Assembly (NCBI GenBank): GCA_945829445.1
Contig: CALZUY010000099.1
Span: 1 to 7,291 of the forward strand
Source of the DNA: Butyricicoccus_A sp945486175
GTDB lineage: Bacteria > Bacillota > Clostridia > Oscillospirales > Butyricicoccaceae
Direction: 5' to 3'
Length of the DNA stretch: 7,291 nucleotides
How positions within the stretch are numbered: the first letter of the stretch is position 1; the number at the start of each line of letters is the position of its first letter. A program made the translations under genes and the position numbers. Positions 1 to 6,074 of the stretch are shown piece by piece. The notes below the pieces were generated by a model. It was not told the DNA's origin. It did not search any database and was given only the letters and a program-made list of their open reading frames with translations.

Positions 1-1
1 A

Positions 2-235
2 GCCAATCAGGGCCTGCCGATCGACCAGACCGATCTGAAAAATATTTTCAAACGGTTTTACCGGTCAGATACCGTCCGCCGCAGGGACGGAAGCTATGGA
101 CTCGGTCTGGCAATCGCACAGGAGATCGTGGAATGGCATAAGGGTACCATATGGGCGGAGAGTGAACACGGATGGAACACGTTTTTCATCCGCCTCAGGG
201 TTGTCAAAACCGAAAATAACACAAGAGGACTTTGA
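2..235 (+). CDS. Sensor histidine kinase, C-terminal ATPase domain (5'-truncated)
   Basis: The frame is open from the window edge and gives 77 residues before TGA at 233-235. Two ATP-lid/ATP-binding signatures of the HATPase_c fold are visible: the F box (IFKRFYRSD, residues about 15-23 of the visible part) and the G2 box (GSYGLGLAIAQEIVEWHKG), followed by the usual closing beta strands (IWAESEHGWNTFFIRL). The dimerisation/phosphoacceptor His domain, N box and sensor segments lie upstream of the window. By family, such proteins autophosphorylate a histidine and pass the phosphate to a response regulator. The gene ends 163 bp before a same-strand ABC operon, so it may control that operon, but a strong terminator separates them. 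The broad identity is secure; the subfamily and signal cannot be told from this fragment. Confidence 0.93.
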   Translation, partial: ANQGLPIDQTDLKNIFKRFYRSDTVRRRDGSYGLGLAIAQEIVEWHKGTIWAESEHGWNTFFIRLRVVKTENNTRGL

Positions 236-267
236 AATGATGTCATTTCAGGGTTCTCTTTTATTTT
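223..267 (+). terminator. Intrinsic terminator of the histidine kinase gene
   Basis: The arms are AAGAGGACTTTGAAATGA (223-240) and TCATTTCAGGGTTCTCTT (243-260). They pair along their whole length, with three G-U wobbles, around a tiny loop, and are followed by TTATTTT. The 5' arm begins inside the last codons of the kinase, so its stop codon sits within the stem. This should separate kinase transcription from the ABC operon. Confidence 0.88.
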
Positions 268-323
268 GAAAGCGGCAATGGATTTTACACCAAAAGTTCA
301 TTGGAACATCACATACGGGCCGG

Positions 324-360
324 TTGTTTTCAGCTTTGTTTCAGCGTCGGATGATACACT
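324..360 (+). promoter_or_regulatory. Putative response-regulator box and -10 of the ABC operon
   Basis: TTTCAGC occurs at 328-334 and again at 339-345, exactly 11 bp apart, inside a wider imperfect 11-bp tandem repeat (324-334 and 335-345, 9 of 11 bases equal). OmpR/PhoB-type regulators bind such direct repeats with one-turn spacing, often in place of a -35 box. A weak -10 candidate, TACACT (355-360), starts 10 bp after the second repeat. No good TTGACA-like box is present, which fits an activated promoter. The functional reading is inference, supported by the histidine kinase just upstream. Confidence 0.45.
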
Positions 361-398
361 GGAAACGGGTTCAACGAACGTTTTAAAGGAGGTATCGT

Positions 399-1373
399 AT
401 GATTACAGTTGAGCATCTGACAAAACGATGCGGCAATTTCACGGCAGTGGATGATATCTCGTTCACCATAAAGGATGGACATATTTATGGTTTCCTGGGG
501 CCGAACGGTGCAGGAAAATCCACGACAATGAATATCATGACCGGCTGCCTTTCTGCCACCAGCGGGGAGGTGAAACTCAATGGTTACGATATTTTTGAAG
601 ATGGCAGGGAAGCCAAAAAGCTGATCGGCTATCTGCCGGAAATCCCGCCGCTGTATATGGAGGAAACGCCGCTGGAATATCTGGAATTTGTCGCAAGCGC
701 GAAGGGGATTGCAAAAAAGGATATTCCGCAGGAAATCCGGCGTGTTGTCCATGAGACACATATCGAGGAAATGACAAACCGCCTGATTAAGCATCTGTCA
801 AAGGGCTACCGGCAGCGCGTCGGCATCGCACAGGCACTGCTAGGCAATCCACAGTACATTATACTGGATGAGCCAACAGTCGGTCTTGATCCGTTGCAGA
901 TTATAGAGATCCGCGATTTGATCCGTGAGCTGGGCGTAAAGCACACCGTCATTCTCAGTTCACACATTCTTTCCGAAGTTCAGACCATGTGTGAGAGCGT
1001 GCTCATCATTGCACATGGAAAGCTGGTGGCTTTCGATACACCGGAGCGTCTGGAAAAAGCACTGACACAAACCAACAAGGTGGAATTGTCTACCGAAGCC
1101 TCGGAAAAGGAAGTATGGGAAATTCTTTCGGACATTTCAGAGGTAACTTCCCTTGTCATCAAAGAGGCAGAGTCCGGCTTGACCGGCGTTTCACTGACAT
1201 TGGATGCTTCCGACCCTGTCGGCGTGTGCCGCAGAATCTTCTTTGCGTTTGCTCATGCGCAGCAGGCTGTCATACAGATGACGCCGGTTAAGGCGGACCT
1301 GGAAGATATCTTCATTGAACTGACAGAGAGCGATACGCCTGTCGGCCCATCCGGAAAACACAGGAGGACATAA
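399..1373 (+). CDS. ABC transporter ATP-binding protein (GldA-like)
   Basis: This 324-residue cytoplasmic ATPase would power the permease encoded next to it. All ABC signatures are intact: Walker A GPNGAGKST (34-42), the Q-loop region GYLPE (77-81, with Glu where many ABC proteins have Gln, as is common in this exporter branch), signature LSKGYRQ (133-139), Walker B IILDEP (154-159), D-loop GLD (162-164) and H-loop His189. The C-terminal 110 residues form the extra domain seen in ABC-2 exporters, ending in the typical DLEDIFIELTE. The start is fixed by a near-perfect Shine-Dalgarno AAAGGAGGT (385-393), 5 nt before ATG. It is the first gene of a four-gene operon; the next begins 3 nt after its stop. 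GldA-like is a family resemblance. The substrate is unknown and gliding is not implied. The ATPase call is very secure. Confidence 0.96.
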   Translation: MITVEHLTKRCGNFTAVDDISFTIKDGHIYGFLGPNGAGKSTTMNIMTGCLSATSGEVKLNGYDIFEDGREAKKLIGYLPEIPPLYMEETPLEYLEFVASAKGIAKKDIPQEIRRVVHETHIEEMTNRLIKHLSKGYRQRVGIAQALLGNPQYIILDEPTVGLDPLQIIEIRDLIRELGVKHTVILSSHILSEVQTMCESVLIIAHGKLVAFDTPERLEKALTQTNKVELSTEASEKEVWEILSDISEVTSLVIKEAESGLTGVSLTLDASDPVGVCRRIFFAFAHAQQAVIQMTPVKADLEDIFIELTESDTPVGPSGKHRRT

Positions 1374-1376
1374 CAC

Positions 1377-2240
1377 ATGAGAGCTGTACTCAGGCATGAA
1401 CTGAATTTATCCTTCCATGGCATGGCGGCTTATGTATTCGGTGCATTTCTGCTGGAAATGGTCGGCATTGGCGCTATGATGTACAACATCAACCGGTCGA
1501 TTGCCAATTTTGAATATGCACTGGCGAGCTTCTGCATCGGATTTGTATTTCTTGTACCGATTCTCACCATGCGTATCATCGCGGAAGAAAAGAAACAGAA
1601 AACAGACCAGTTGTTATATTCGCTTCCCATCACAACGACGGATATCGTTTTGGGAAAATATTTCTCTATGGTACTGGTCTTCCTCATTCCCATGATACTG
1701 GTTGCCATATATCCCTTTGTCTTTTCCCAGTTCGGAGATGTCTATCTGCAAACGGCATATGGCGCACTGTTTGCATTTATTCTTATGGGAATGGCGCTCA
1801 TCAGCATCGGCATGTTTCTTTCATCCCTGACAGAATCGCAGGGAATGGCTGCCGGCATCTGTACGGTCGTCATGCTGTTCTGTTATTACAGCGCGTCGCT
1901 TGCAGATTATATTTCATCCACTGCGTTCAGCTATGTGGTATTGATTCTGTTCATCCTCGCAATCGCACAGCTGGTGCGCTGGCTGACAAAATCCGATTAT
2001 ACCGGCATCGTTGTCGTGGCGATCTGTCTGATTGCCCTTGGCATCACATGGAAGGTGGATTCTTCGGCACTGGAAAACCTCCTGCCAAATCTGATGAACA
2101 AACTGTCACTGTACGAGCGGTTTTATACCTTTGTCAATGGTGTCTTTGATGTGACTGCTGTTGTGTATTACATCAGCGTCATCGTATTTTTCCTGTTTCT
2201 TTGCGTACAGTCTATGGAGAAAAAGAGGTATAACGGATGA
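1377..2240 (+). CDS. ABC-2 type transporter permease (GldF-like)
   Basis: This is a 287-residue polytopic membrane protein with about seven or eight hydrophobic segments (roughly 17-37, 50-68, 97-117, 127-149, 154-174, 183-202, 208-225 and 262-280). After the second segment comes MRIIAEEKKQKTDQLLYSLPIT (65-86 region). This conserved cytoplasmic coupling stretch of the GldF/NosY-type ABC-2 permeases (family consensus approximately MR.hAEE...GT.ELLL..P) is the main ground for the call. The start is set by AGGAGG (1362-1367), 9 nt before ATG and lying inside the end of the ATPase gene. The 3' end overlaps the next gene by 4 bp (ATGA), implying translational coupling. It would form the membrane channel of the complex, probably as a dimer. 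The export direction and substrate are not shown by sequence. Confidence 0.93.
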   Translation: MRAVLRHELNLSFHGMAAYVFGAFLLEMVGIGAMMYNINRSIANFEYALASFCIGFVFLVPILTMRIIAEEKKQKTDQLLYSLPITTTDIVLGKYFSMVLVFLIPMILVAIYPFVFSQFGDVYLQTAYGALFAFILMGMALISIGMFLSSLTESQGMAAGICTVVMLFCYYSASLADYISSTAFSYVVLILFILAIAQLVRWLTKSDYTGIVVVAICLIALGITWKVDSSALENLLPNLMNKLSLYERFYTFVNGVFDVTAVVYYISVIVFFLFLCVQSMEKKRYNG

Positions 2241-3709
2241 AAATGAAGTTTTCTGTCAAAGACAGACTCAAACAGTATTCCAGCCGGAATCAGGAAGCAT
2301 TAAAAACACGCACAGCAAAGGTTGGCAGCTACAGCTTTATCATGAGTCTGGTTGTCCTTGCGATTCTCATTGCAGTCAATGTGCTGGTTGAGACGCTTCC
2401 GAGCAAATGGACACAGTTCGATATTTCCTCTGCACAGCTGTATTCTCTGACCTCGGACACAAAGGTAGTTGTCACCAATCTGGAAGAAGATGTGACCATC
2501 TACTGGATTACGCAGGATGGAGAAGAAGACAGCATTGTCGAGAAAATTCTGGATCGGTACAGGGATTTGTCCGACCATCTCTCTGTTGTCAAAAAGAATC
2601 CGGACCAGTATCCAACCTTTGCGGAACAGTATACCGATGAGGAAGTCTCCAACAATTCCCTTGTCGTCGAGTGCGGAGATAAATACCGATACATCTCCTA
2701 CGATACGATTTATACCTATAATTATGCAAGCTACAGCTCGACTGGCTCTGTCTCTTCTGCCTTCGACGGTGAGGGAGCCATTACCTCAGCCATTGATTAT
2801 GTCATCAGCGATGAACTGCCGAAAATCTATGTGCTGACCGGTCATGGCGAAAGCGATCTGTCGGATGCCCTTTCTTCTCAGATTGAGAGAGACAACATGG
2901 AAACCGAAAAATTTTCCCTGCTGAATGCGGATGAGATTCCGGAAGACTGCGACTGCATCCTGATCAATTCTCCAACCAGCGATATCTCCGAAGAGGAAAA
3001 GAACATGCTGCAGGAATATGTGGATAAGGGAGGTCATCTAATGGTTCTTTCCGGCCCGAAGGAGGACTCGGAAATGGCCAATCTGAATTTCATTCTGTCC
3101 GAATACGGTGTATCTGTAGTTGATGGCATTGTCATTGACTCAAACCGTGATTTTTATGCATTTAGTGAGATGTATATTCTGATGCCTGAGATAGAATCTT
3201 CGGAGATCACGGATCCTCTGACAGAGAGCGGTTATCATGCCATCATCCCGATTGCACAGGGCCTTTCGATTGATGATTCTGTGGACGGTGTGACAGTTAC
3301 TTCTCTGTTACAGACTTCGGGGGATTCCTACTCCAAGCTGGCTGGATACGATTTGACAACCTATGATAAAGAAGACGGCGATATCGACGGGCCATTTTCC
3401 CTCGGTGTTTCTGTAGAAGTATCGGATACCGGCGGCCGGCTGGTATGGATCAGCAGCGATTACGTGACAGATGATACCTATAATTCCTATTCCTCCGGCG
3501 CAAACCTCGATCTGGTCATGAATTCCATGTCGTGGATGATTGGAGAAACAGAAGCAGTATCCATCCGCACAAAATCAATGGATTACTCATATCTGACCAT
3601 CAGTTCCAGTGCAGCATCTGTGCTGAAACTGCTTATGATCGGTATTCTGCCGATCGGATATCTGATCTTCGGAATTGAGGAACTGCTGAGGAGGAGAAAA
3701 ATGCAATGA
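2237..3709 (+). CDS. GldG-like ABC-associated extracytoplasmic protein
   Basis: The protein has 490 residues. A short basic cytoplasmic N-terminus precedes one membrane helix (about 32-53), then a long acidic Ser/Thr/Asp-rich extracytoplasmic region, a second helix (about 462-480) and a basic RRRKMQ tail. The order matches the GldG / 'ABC-type uncharacterized transport system' family (PF09822): the membrane-proximal WTQFDISSAQLYSLT (58-72), the central IYVLTGHGE (197-205) and YVDKGGHLMVLSGP (261-274). These last two blocks are typical of the Rossmann-like (ThuA/GATase-like) core of the family. The start overlaps the permease stop by 4 bp, with a weak AGAGGT (2224-2229) 7 nt upstream; a second ATG at 2243 is possible but breaks the coupling. 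The biochemical role of the family is not established. Position in the operon implies a partner of the permease outside the membrane. Confidence 0.9.
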   Translation: MKMKFSVKDRLKQYSSRNQEALKTRTAKVGSYSFIMSLVVLAILIAVNVLVETLPSKWTQFDISSAQLYSLTSDTKVVVTNLEEDVTIYWITQDGEEDSIVEKILDRYRDLSDHLSVVKKNPDQYPTFAEQYTDEEVSNNSLVVECGDKYRYISYDTIYTYNYASYSSTGSVSSAFDGEGAITSAIDYVISDELPKIYVLTGHGESDLSDALSSQIERDNMETEKFSLLNADEIPEDCDCILINSPTSDISEEEKNMLQEYVDKGGHLMVLSGPKEDSEMANLNFILSEYGVSVVDGIVIDSNRDFYAFSEMYILMPEIESSEITDPLTESGYHAIIPIAQGLSIDDSVDGVTVTSLLQTSGDSYSKLAGYDLTTYDKEDGDIDGPFSLGVSVEVSDTGGRLVWISSDYVTDDTYNSYSSGANLDLVMNSMSWMIGETEAVSIRTKSMDYSYLTISSSAASVLKLLMIGILPIGYLIFGIEELLRRRKMQ

Positions 3710-5037
3710 AGCGGAAAAAGAAATTATTGATACTGGCGGGTGTCCTTGCTGTGTTGTGTGTTGCCATCGGCGTCGTTCGGGGCGTGGAAAAGCATATTGA
3801 CAGCATTAACACGGTTGACGAGGAAATTATTTCTGTGGATACAGATGCACTGACACAGGTTTCCTGGAGCTATGAAGGAAAGACATTGACCTTTGTGAAA
3901 ACAGATGATATCTGGTACAGCGGGGATGATGATACATTCCCTGTCGATCAGGACGCAATGCAGGAATTTCTCGACCATTTTGCTTCCGTAACAGCCAGTT
4001 TCATCATTGAAGATGTAGAGGATTACGGTCAGTACGGCCTGTCCGATCCGCAGTGTACCATTACGCTGACAGAAGGGGATACAGATACCAGGCTTGAGCT
4101 TGGGGATTATTCTACCATGGACAGCAAACGATATGTGACACGGGGAGATGGAACAGTGTATCTGATTGATGATGACTTGTTGGAGTATATCTCTTCAGAC
4201 CGGGACAGCCTGATGGATCAGGACGGTGTGCCGGAGTATGATACCATCGATTCCATTGAGATAAACGGAAGCACCTCGCTGAGCATAAAATATCTGCCGG
4301 ACGAAAACCTGTGCTATTCAGATTCATATGAATACTACATGGACGACAACGGCACGTATCAGGCTGTGTCTGCCAGCAATGTGAATGATCTGATGCGTAC
4401 ACTGAAGGATCTCGGTTATACTGACTATGTGACCTATCGTGCATCTGCGGAAGACCTCTCCGAATATGGTTTGGATTCTCCGGCCTTCAGCTATACCATC
4501 ACATACACCAAGGATGACAAACAGAACAGCTTTACATTAAACTTCGGACAGAAGGACAGCAAATACTATGTTCGGATGGATGATTCTGAGATCGTGTATC
4601 AACTGGAACAGGAAACCTATGAAACTGTTCAGGACACGAGCTATGATACACTGCGTCCGTCAGAACTGGTTTCTGTGGACTGGGAGCAGGTGACTGGTGT
4701 CGATATCACCATTGGCGGCGAAACCTATGAAGTGACACGAAAAAAGGACAAATGGAGTATTGATGATACCGAAGTAGAATTTCAGGATGTCATGGATGCG
4801 GTTGACGCATTGGAAGTCAATGAGTTCAAGGATAAGACCAACTCGAAAAAGGAAGAAATCTCCATGGAGCTTCATCTGAATAACGAAACATTCCCAACCG
4901 TTTCGTTTACCATCTGTCAATACGACGGGGAAAACTGCGGCGCTGAACTGGATGGAACAGCGATCGGATTGATTTCCAGAGATCTGGTCGTAACACTGAC
5001 CGAAGCGGCCAATGCTATTACACTGGGATTAGAGTAA
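3706..5037 (+). CDS. Membrane-anchored DUF4340 domain protein
   Basis: The protein has 443 residues. A basic MKRKKK start and one hydrophobic helix (about 7-26) with no lipobox or clear cleavage site suggest a membrane anchor with the rest outside the cell. The outer part is acidic and beta-rich and shows internal repetition. Three units of the type 'V-x-I/W..G..x-T....D.W' lie at about 51-98, 179-245 and 322-376. Between them are two YGL-x-x-P blocks (110-115 and 254-259), each followed by a strand-rich GD/GQ..DSKYYV segment. This matches DUF4340, which is commonly found beside GldG-like genes. The start overlaps the preceding stop by 4 bp (ATGA), with a strong AGGAGGAG (3689-3696) 9 nt upstream. 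It is the last gene of the operon, followed by a terminator. Its function is unknown; a role as an envelope partner of the ABC complex is inferred from context. Confidence 0.9.
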   Translation: MKRKKKLLILAGVLAVLCVAIGVVRGVEKHIDSINTVDEEIISVDTDALTQVSWSYEGKTLTFVKTDDIWYSGDDDTFPVDQDAMQEFLDHFASVTASFIIEDVEDYGQYGLSDPQCTITLTEGDTDTRLELGDYSTMDSKRYVTRGDGTVYLIDDDLLEYISSDRDSLMDQDGVPEYDTIDSIEINGSTSLSIKYLPDENLCYSDSYEYYMDDNGTYQAVSASNVNDLMRTLKDLGYTDYVTYRASAEDLSEYGLDSPAFSYTITYTKDDKQNSFTLNFGQKDSKYYVRMDDSEIVYQLEQETYETVQDTSYDTLRPSELVSVDWEQVTGVDITIGGETYEVTRKKDKWSIDDTEVEFQDVMDAVDALEVNEFKDKTNSKKEEISMELHLNNETFPTVSFTICQYDGENCGAELDGTAIGLISRDLVVTLTEAANAITLGLE

Positions 5038-5050
5038 ATACTTCCATATG

Positions 5051-5117
5051 AAAAGGGAACCTGCAAGGCTTGCATATTATATGCTTTTATTCTTTGCAGG
5101 TTCTTTAATCTTTTTTT
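5051..5117 (+). terminator. Intrinsic terminator of the ABC operon
   Basis: GAACCTGCAA (5057-5066) pairs perfectly with TTGCAGGTTC (5094-5103), extended outward by A-T and G-U pairs. A T-rich tract with seven consecutive T (5111-5117) follows. The 27-nt loop contains a second small hairpin (GCATAT/ATATGC, 5072-5084). It begins 14 nt after the stop of the DUF4340 gene. Confidence 0.92.
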
Positions 5118-5148
5118 AAAAAATTTGTATTTTTATTGTCCAAATAGG

Positions 5149-5370
5149 ATGAACAGGGAACAGAGCACACTTTTTCGGCCTGATTTTTATGCAAATAAGC
5201 GTACATCGCAAGTGTTATATGGCCAGAAATATTACAATAAACAATTATTCACGGATAAAAAGTTGAATCAATTGAAAGACTGGTTCAGAATCGGGCTGTA
5301 TAAGTCGAAAGCTGAAATGATTTACTCAGAGCATCATGCAGAAATCGTTAAGCCTGAGCAAAATGTCTGA
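5149..5370 (+). CDS. Small hypothetical protein, unrecognised
   Basis: I do not recognise this product. From ATG at 5149 it has 73 residues; an upstream in-frame TTG at 5125 would add eight. It is hydrophilic and rich in Lys, Tyr and Gln (for example QVLYGQKYYNKQLF and DWFRIGLYKSKAEMIYSEHH), with no membrane segment or signal peptide. No convincing Shine-Dalgarno precedes either start. It stands alone between two plus-strand terminators (5051-5117 and 5462-5509) with no clear promoter, and its base use is more AT-rich than the operon before it. It may be a real small gene, the remnant of a mobile-element gene, or chance. The amino-acid mix looks protein-like, which is the only reason to list it. 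Confidence 0.33.
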   Translation: MNREQSTLFRPDFYANKRTSQVLYGQKYYNKQLFTDKKLNQLKDWFRIGLYKSKAEMIYSEHHAEIVKPEQNV

Positions 5371-5412
5371 TGAAAAGTCGGCAATGAATTTTATGACCAA
5401 GCAGATTTAAAT

Positions 5413-5451
5413 TTAAAAATCATAAATAAAAATCTAAAATAAAAATCTAAA
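5413..5451. repeat. 13-bp tandem repeat, AT-rich
   Basis: ATAAAAATCTAAA occurs twice head to tail without a gap (5426-5438 and 5439-5451). A third, degenerate copy lies directly before them (5413-5425, 10 of 13 bases equal). The tract precedes the terminator hairpin at 5462. It is too short and without spacers, so not a CRISPR. Confidence 0.8.
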
Positions 5452-5461
5452 TGAAAATTTT

Positions 5462-5509
5462 TAATCCGCAGTCCAACATAAATTATCGCGAACTGCGGAT
5501 TATTTTTTT
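5462..5509 (+). terminator. Strong terminator-like hairpin, origin of transcript unclear
   Basis: TAATCCGCAGT (5462-5472) pairs perfectly with ACTGCGGATTA (5492-5502) over 11 bp, with a 19-nt loop and seven T (5503-5509) directly after. It could end transcription of the small ORF at 5149-5370. On the other strand it is also followed by T-rich sequence, so weak two-way function is possible. Confidence 0.78.
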
Positions 5510-5510
5510 C

Positions 5511-5649
5511 TTTAAAGTTTGTAGCGACCATGGCGATGCAAACTTTAAAAACGCATGTACAAACTGTACATCGGGTGGCGCCGAAAAAATTTTTAAACTG
5601 CAAATGCAAAACACCGAAATTCAGAAAAAATGATTCAATGAAATTTCGG
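5511..5649. repeat. Cluster of inverted repeats, possible structured RNA or dispersed repeat
   Basis: Three hairpins follow each other. The first pairs TTTAAAGTTTG (5511-5521) with CAAACTTTAAA (5539-5549), perfect over 11 bp. The second pairs ATGTACA (5555-5561) with TGTACAT (5565-5571). The third pairs CCGAAATTCA (5614-5623) with TGAAATTTCGG (5639-5649), with one bulged base. A GGCGCC palindrome lies at 5577-5582. None is followed by a proper T-tract, so they are not simple terminators. Short open frames cross on both strands, but none has a ribosome site. Together with the hairpins on either side this looks like one folded unit. Its identity is unknown. Confidence 0.6.
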
Positions 5650-5685
5650 CCAAATAAGCTGTTTTTCCGGAAGACCCTTGTCTTG

Positions 5686-5715
5686 AGTTGAACAAAATTT
5701 TTATTTTGTTCAACT
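5686..5715. repeat. Perfect 13-bp palindrome with TTTT loop
   Basis: AGTTGAACAAAAT (5686-5698) and ATTTTGTTCAACT (5703-5715) are exact reverse complements around a TTTT loop. No T-tract follows on either strand, so termination is doubtful. A smaller hairpin, CCAGCAT/ATGCTGG (5742-5748 and 5757-5763), follows it. Beyond these two structures, 5716-5778 holds nothing I can identify. Confidence 0.8.
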
Positions 5716-5778
5716 GATAATATCGCTCCTCCGGCAATCGCCCAGCATCGGTGCCCATGCTGGCTCACAGATTTGACG

Positions 5779-5940
5779 TCATTTTGGCGTTGGCTGCAAT
5801 TTGTAATTCTGATCCGCAGATTGTCTGGGCTTTTCTCTCCATGCATCCCGGTCGGAATCCGAATGCTTCATACCGTTGATCGCCGTCATGCAATTGGTTC
5901 GTGCAAGTGAAAATGAACCGGTTCGCAAAAGACAGCTCAT
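5779..5940 (-). CDS. Possible small hypothetical ORF (53 aa), doubtful
   Basis: On the minus strand an ATG at 5938-5940 opens a 53-residue frame that starts MSCLLRTGSFSLARTN and continues hydrophilic to TGA at 5779-5781. A second frame over the same bases (ATG at 5960-5962, ending at 5765) starts directly after the stop at 5963-5965 and has a weak AGCGAGG ahead. Both cannot be main products, and I recognise neither family. The first frame has the more protein-like composition (polar and charged, few Cys); the second has a plausible ribosome site. Either may be the decayed end of the regulator locus upstream, or part of the neighbouring repeat-rich unit. Confidence 0.22.
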   Translation of the reverse strand: MSCLLRTGSFSLARTNCMTAINGMKHSDSDRDAWREKPRQSADQNYKLQPTPK

Positions 5941-5962
5941 CCATCAAAAAAGTCTGCGCCAT

Positions 5963-6074
5963 TCAAAACCTCGCTTTGACCGGCGCAAACTCAATCATTT
6001 CATGAATCTCATAAATCGTTTCTTTTTTTATGCAGTCTGAATCTTTATTTTCAGTCTGTATCGTTTCATCCTTC
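5963..6074 (-). pseudogene. Possible frameshifted C-terminal tail of the XRE regulator
   Basis: Just past the stop of the XRE gene, the +1 frame continues as a charged, protein-like stretch of about 37 residues (EKDETIQTENKDSD, then EIHEMIEFAPVKARF), ending with TGA at 5963-5965. Removing one T near 6076-6082 would join it to the XRE frame and give a protein of about 131 residues. No convincing start of its own is seen; an in-frame ATG within the XRE gene (about 6110) lacks a ribosome site. It may equally be non-coding. Confidence rests only on the residue composition and the frame continuity. Confidence 0.3.

Noticed and set aside
330..794. 154-residue minus-strand ORF over the ABC ATPase gene
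   Set aside because: It is a shadow of the ATPase frame, which has all ABC motifs and a strong ribosome site; the antisense product has no recognisable motif.
2243..2245. Alternative start codon of the GldG-like gene
   Set aside because: The upstream ATG at 2237 makes the ATGA overlap seen again at the next gene junction and has the better distance to AGAGGT.
399..5037. Gliding motility locus (gldA, gldF, gldG)
   Set aside because: Only the ABC part is present, and the host appears to be a Firmicute, where homologues are widespread without gliding. Gene symbols were therefore withheld.
5413..5451. CRISPR-like array
   Set aside because: The 13-bp copies abut directly with no spacers, are AT-only in character and number about two to three; no cas gene is present.
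5451..5633. 60-residue plus-strand ORF with a Cys/His pattern as a protein-coding gene
   Set aside because: It crosses a strong terminator hairpin with a T-tract and two perfect inverted repeats, has no Shine-Dalgarno, and its start lies in the AT-rich tandem repeat. Kept only as a finding.
5686..5715. Rho-independent terminator
   Set aside because: The stem is perfect but neither strand has a T-tract after it, and the stem itself is AT-rich.
5391..5846. 151-residue minus-strand ORF
   Set aside because: It spans all the hairpins and the terminator, is rich in Phe, Lys and Asn as expected from AT-rich DNA, shows no family motif and has no clear ribosome site.
6014..6040. Programmed frameshift at the run of seven A (minus strand)
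   Set aside because: The run is in the putative tail, not at the XRE stop, and its phase does not match a standard slippery heptamer in that frame.
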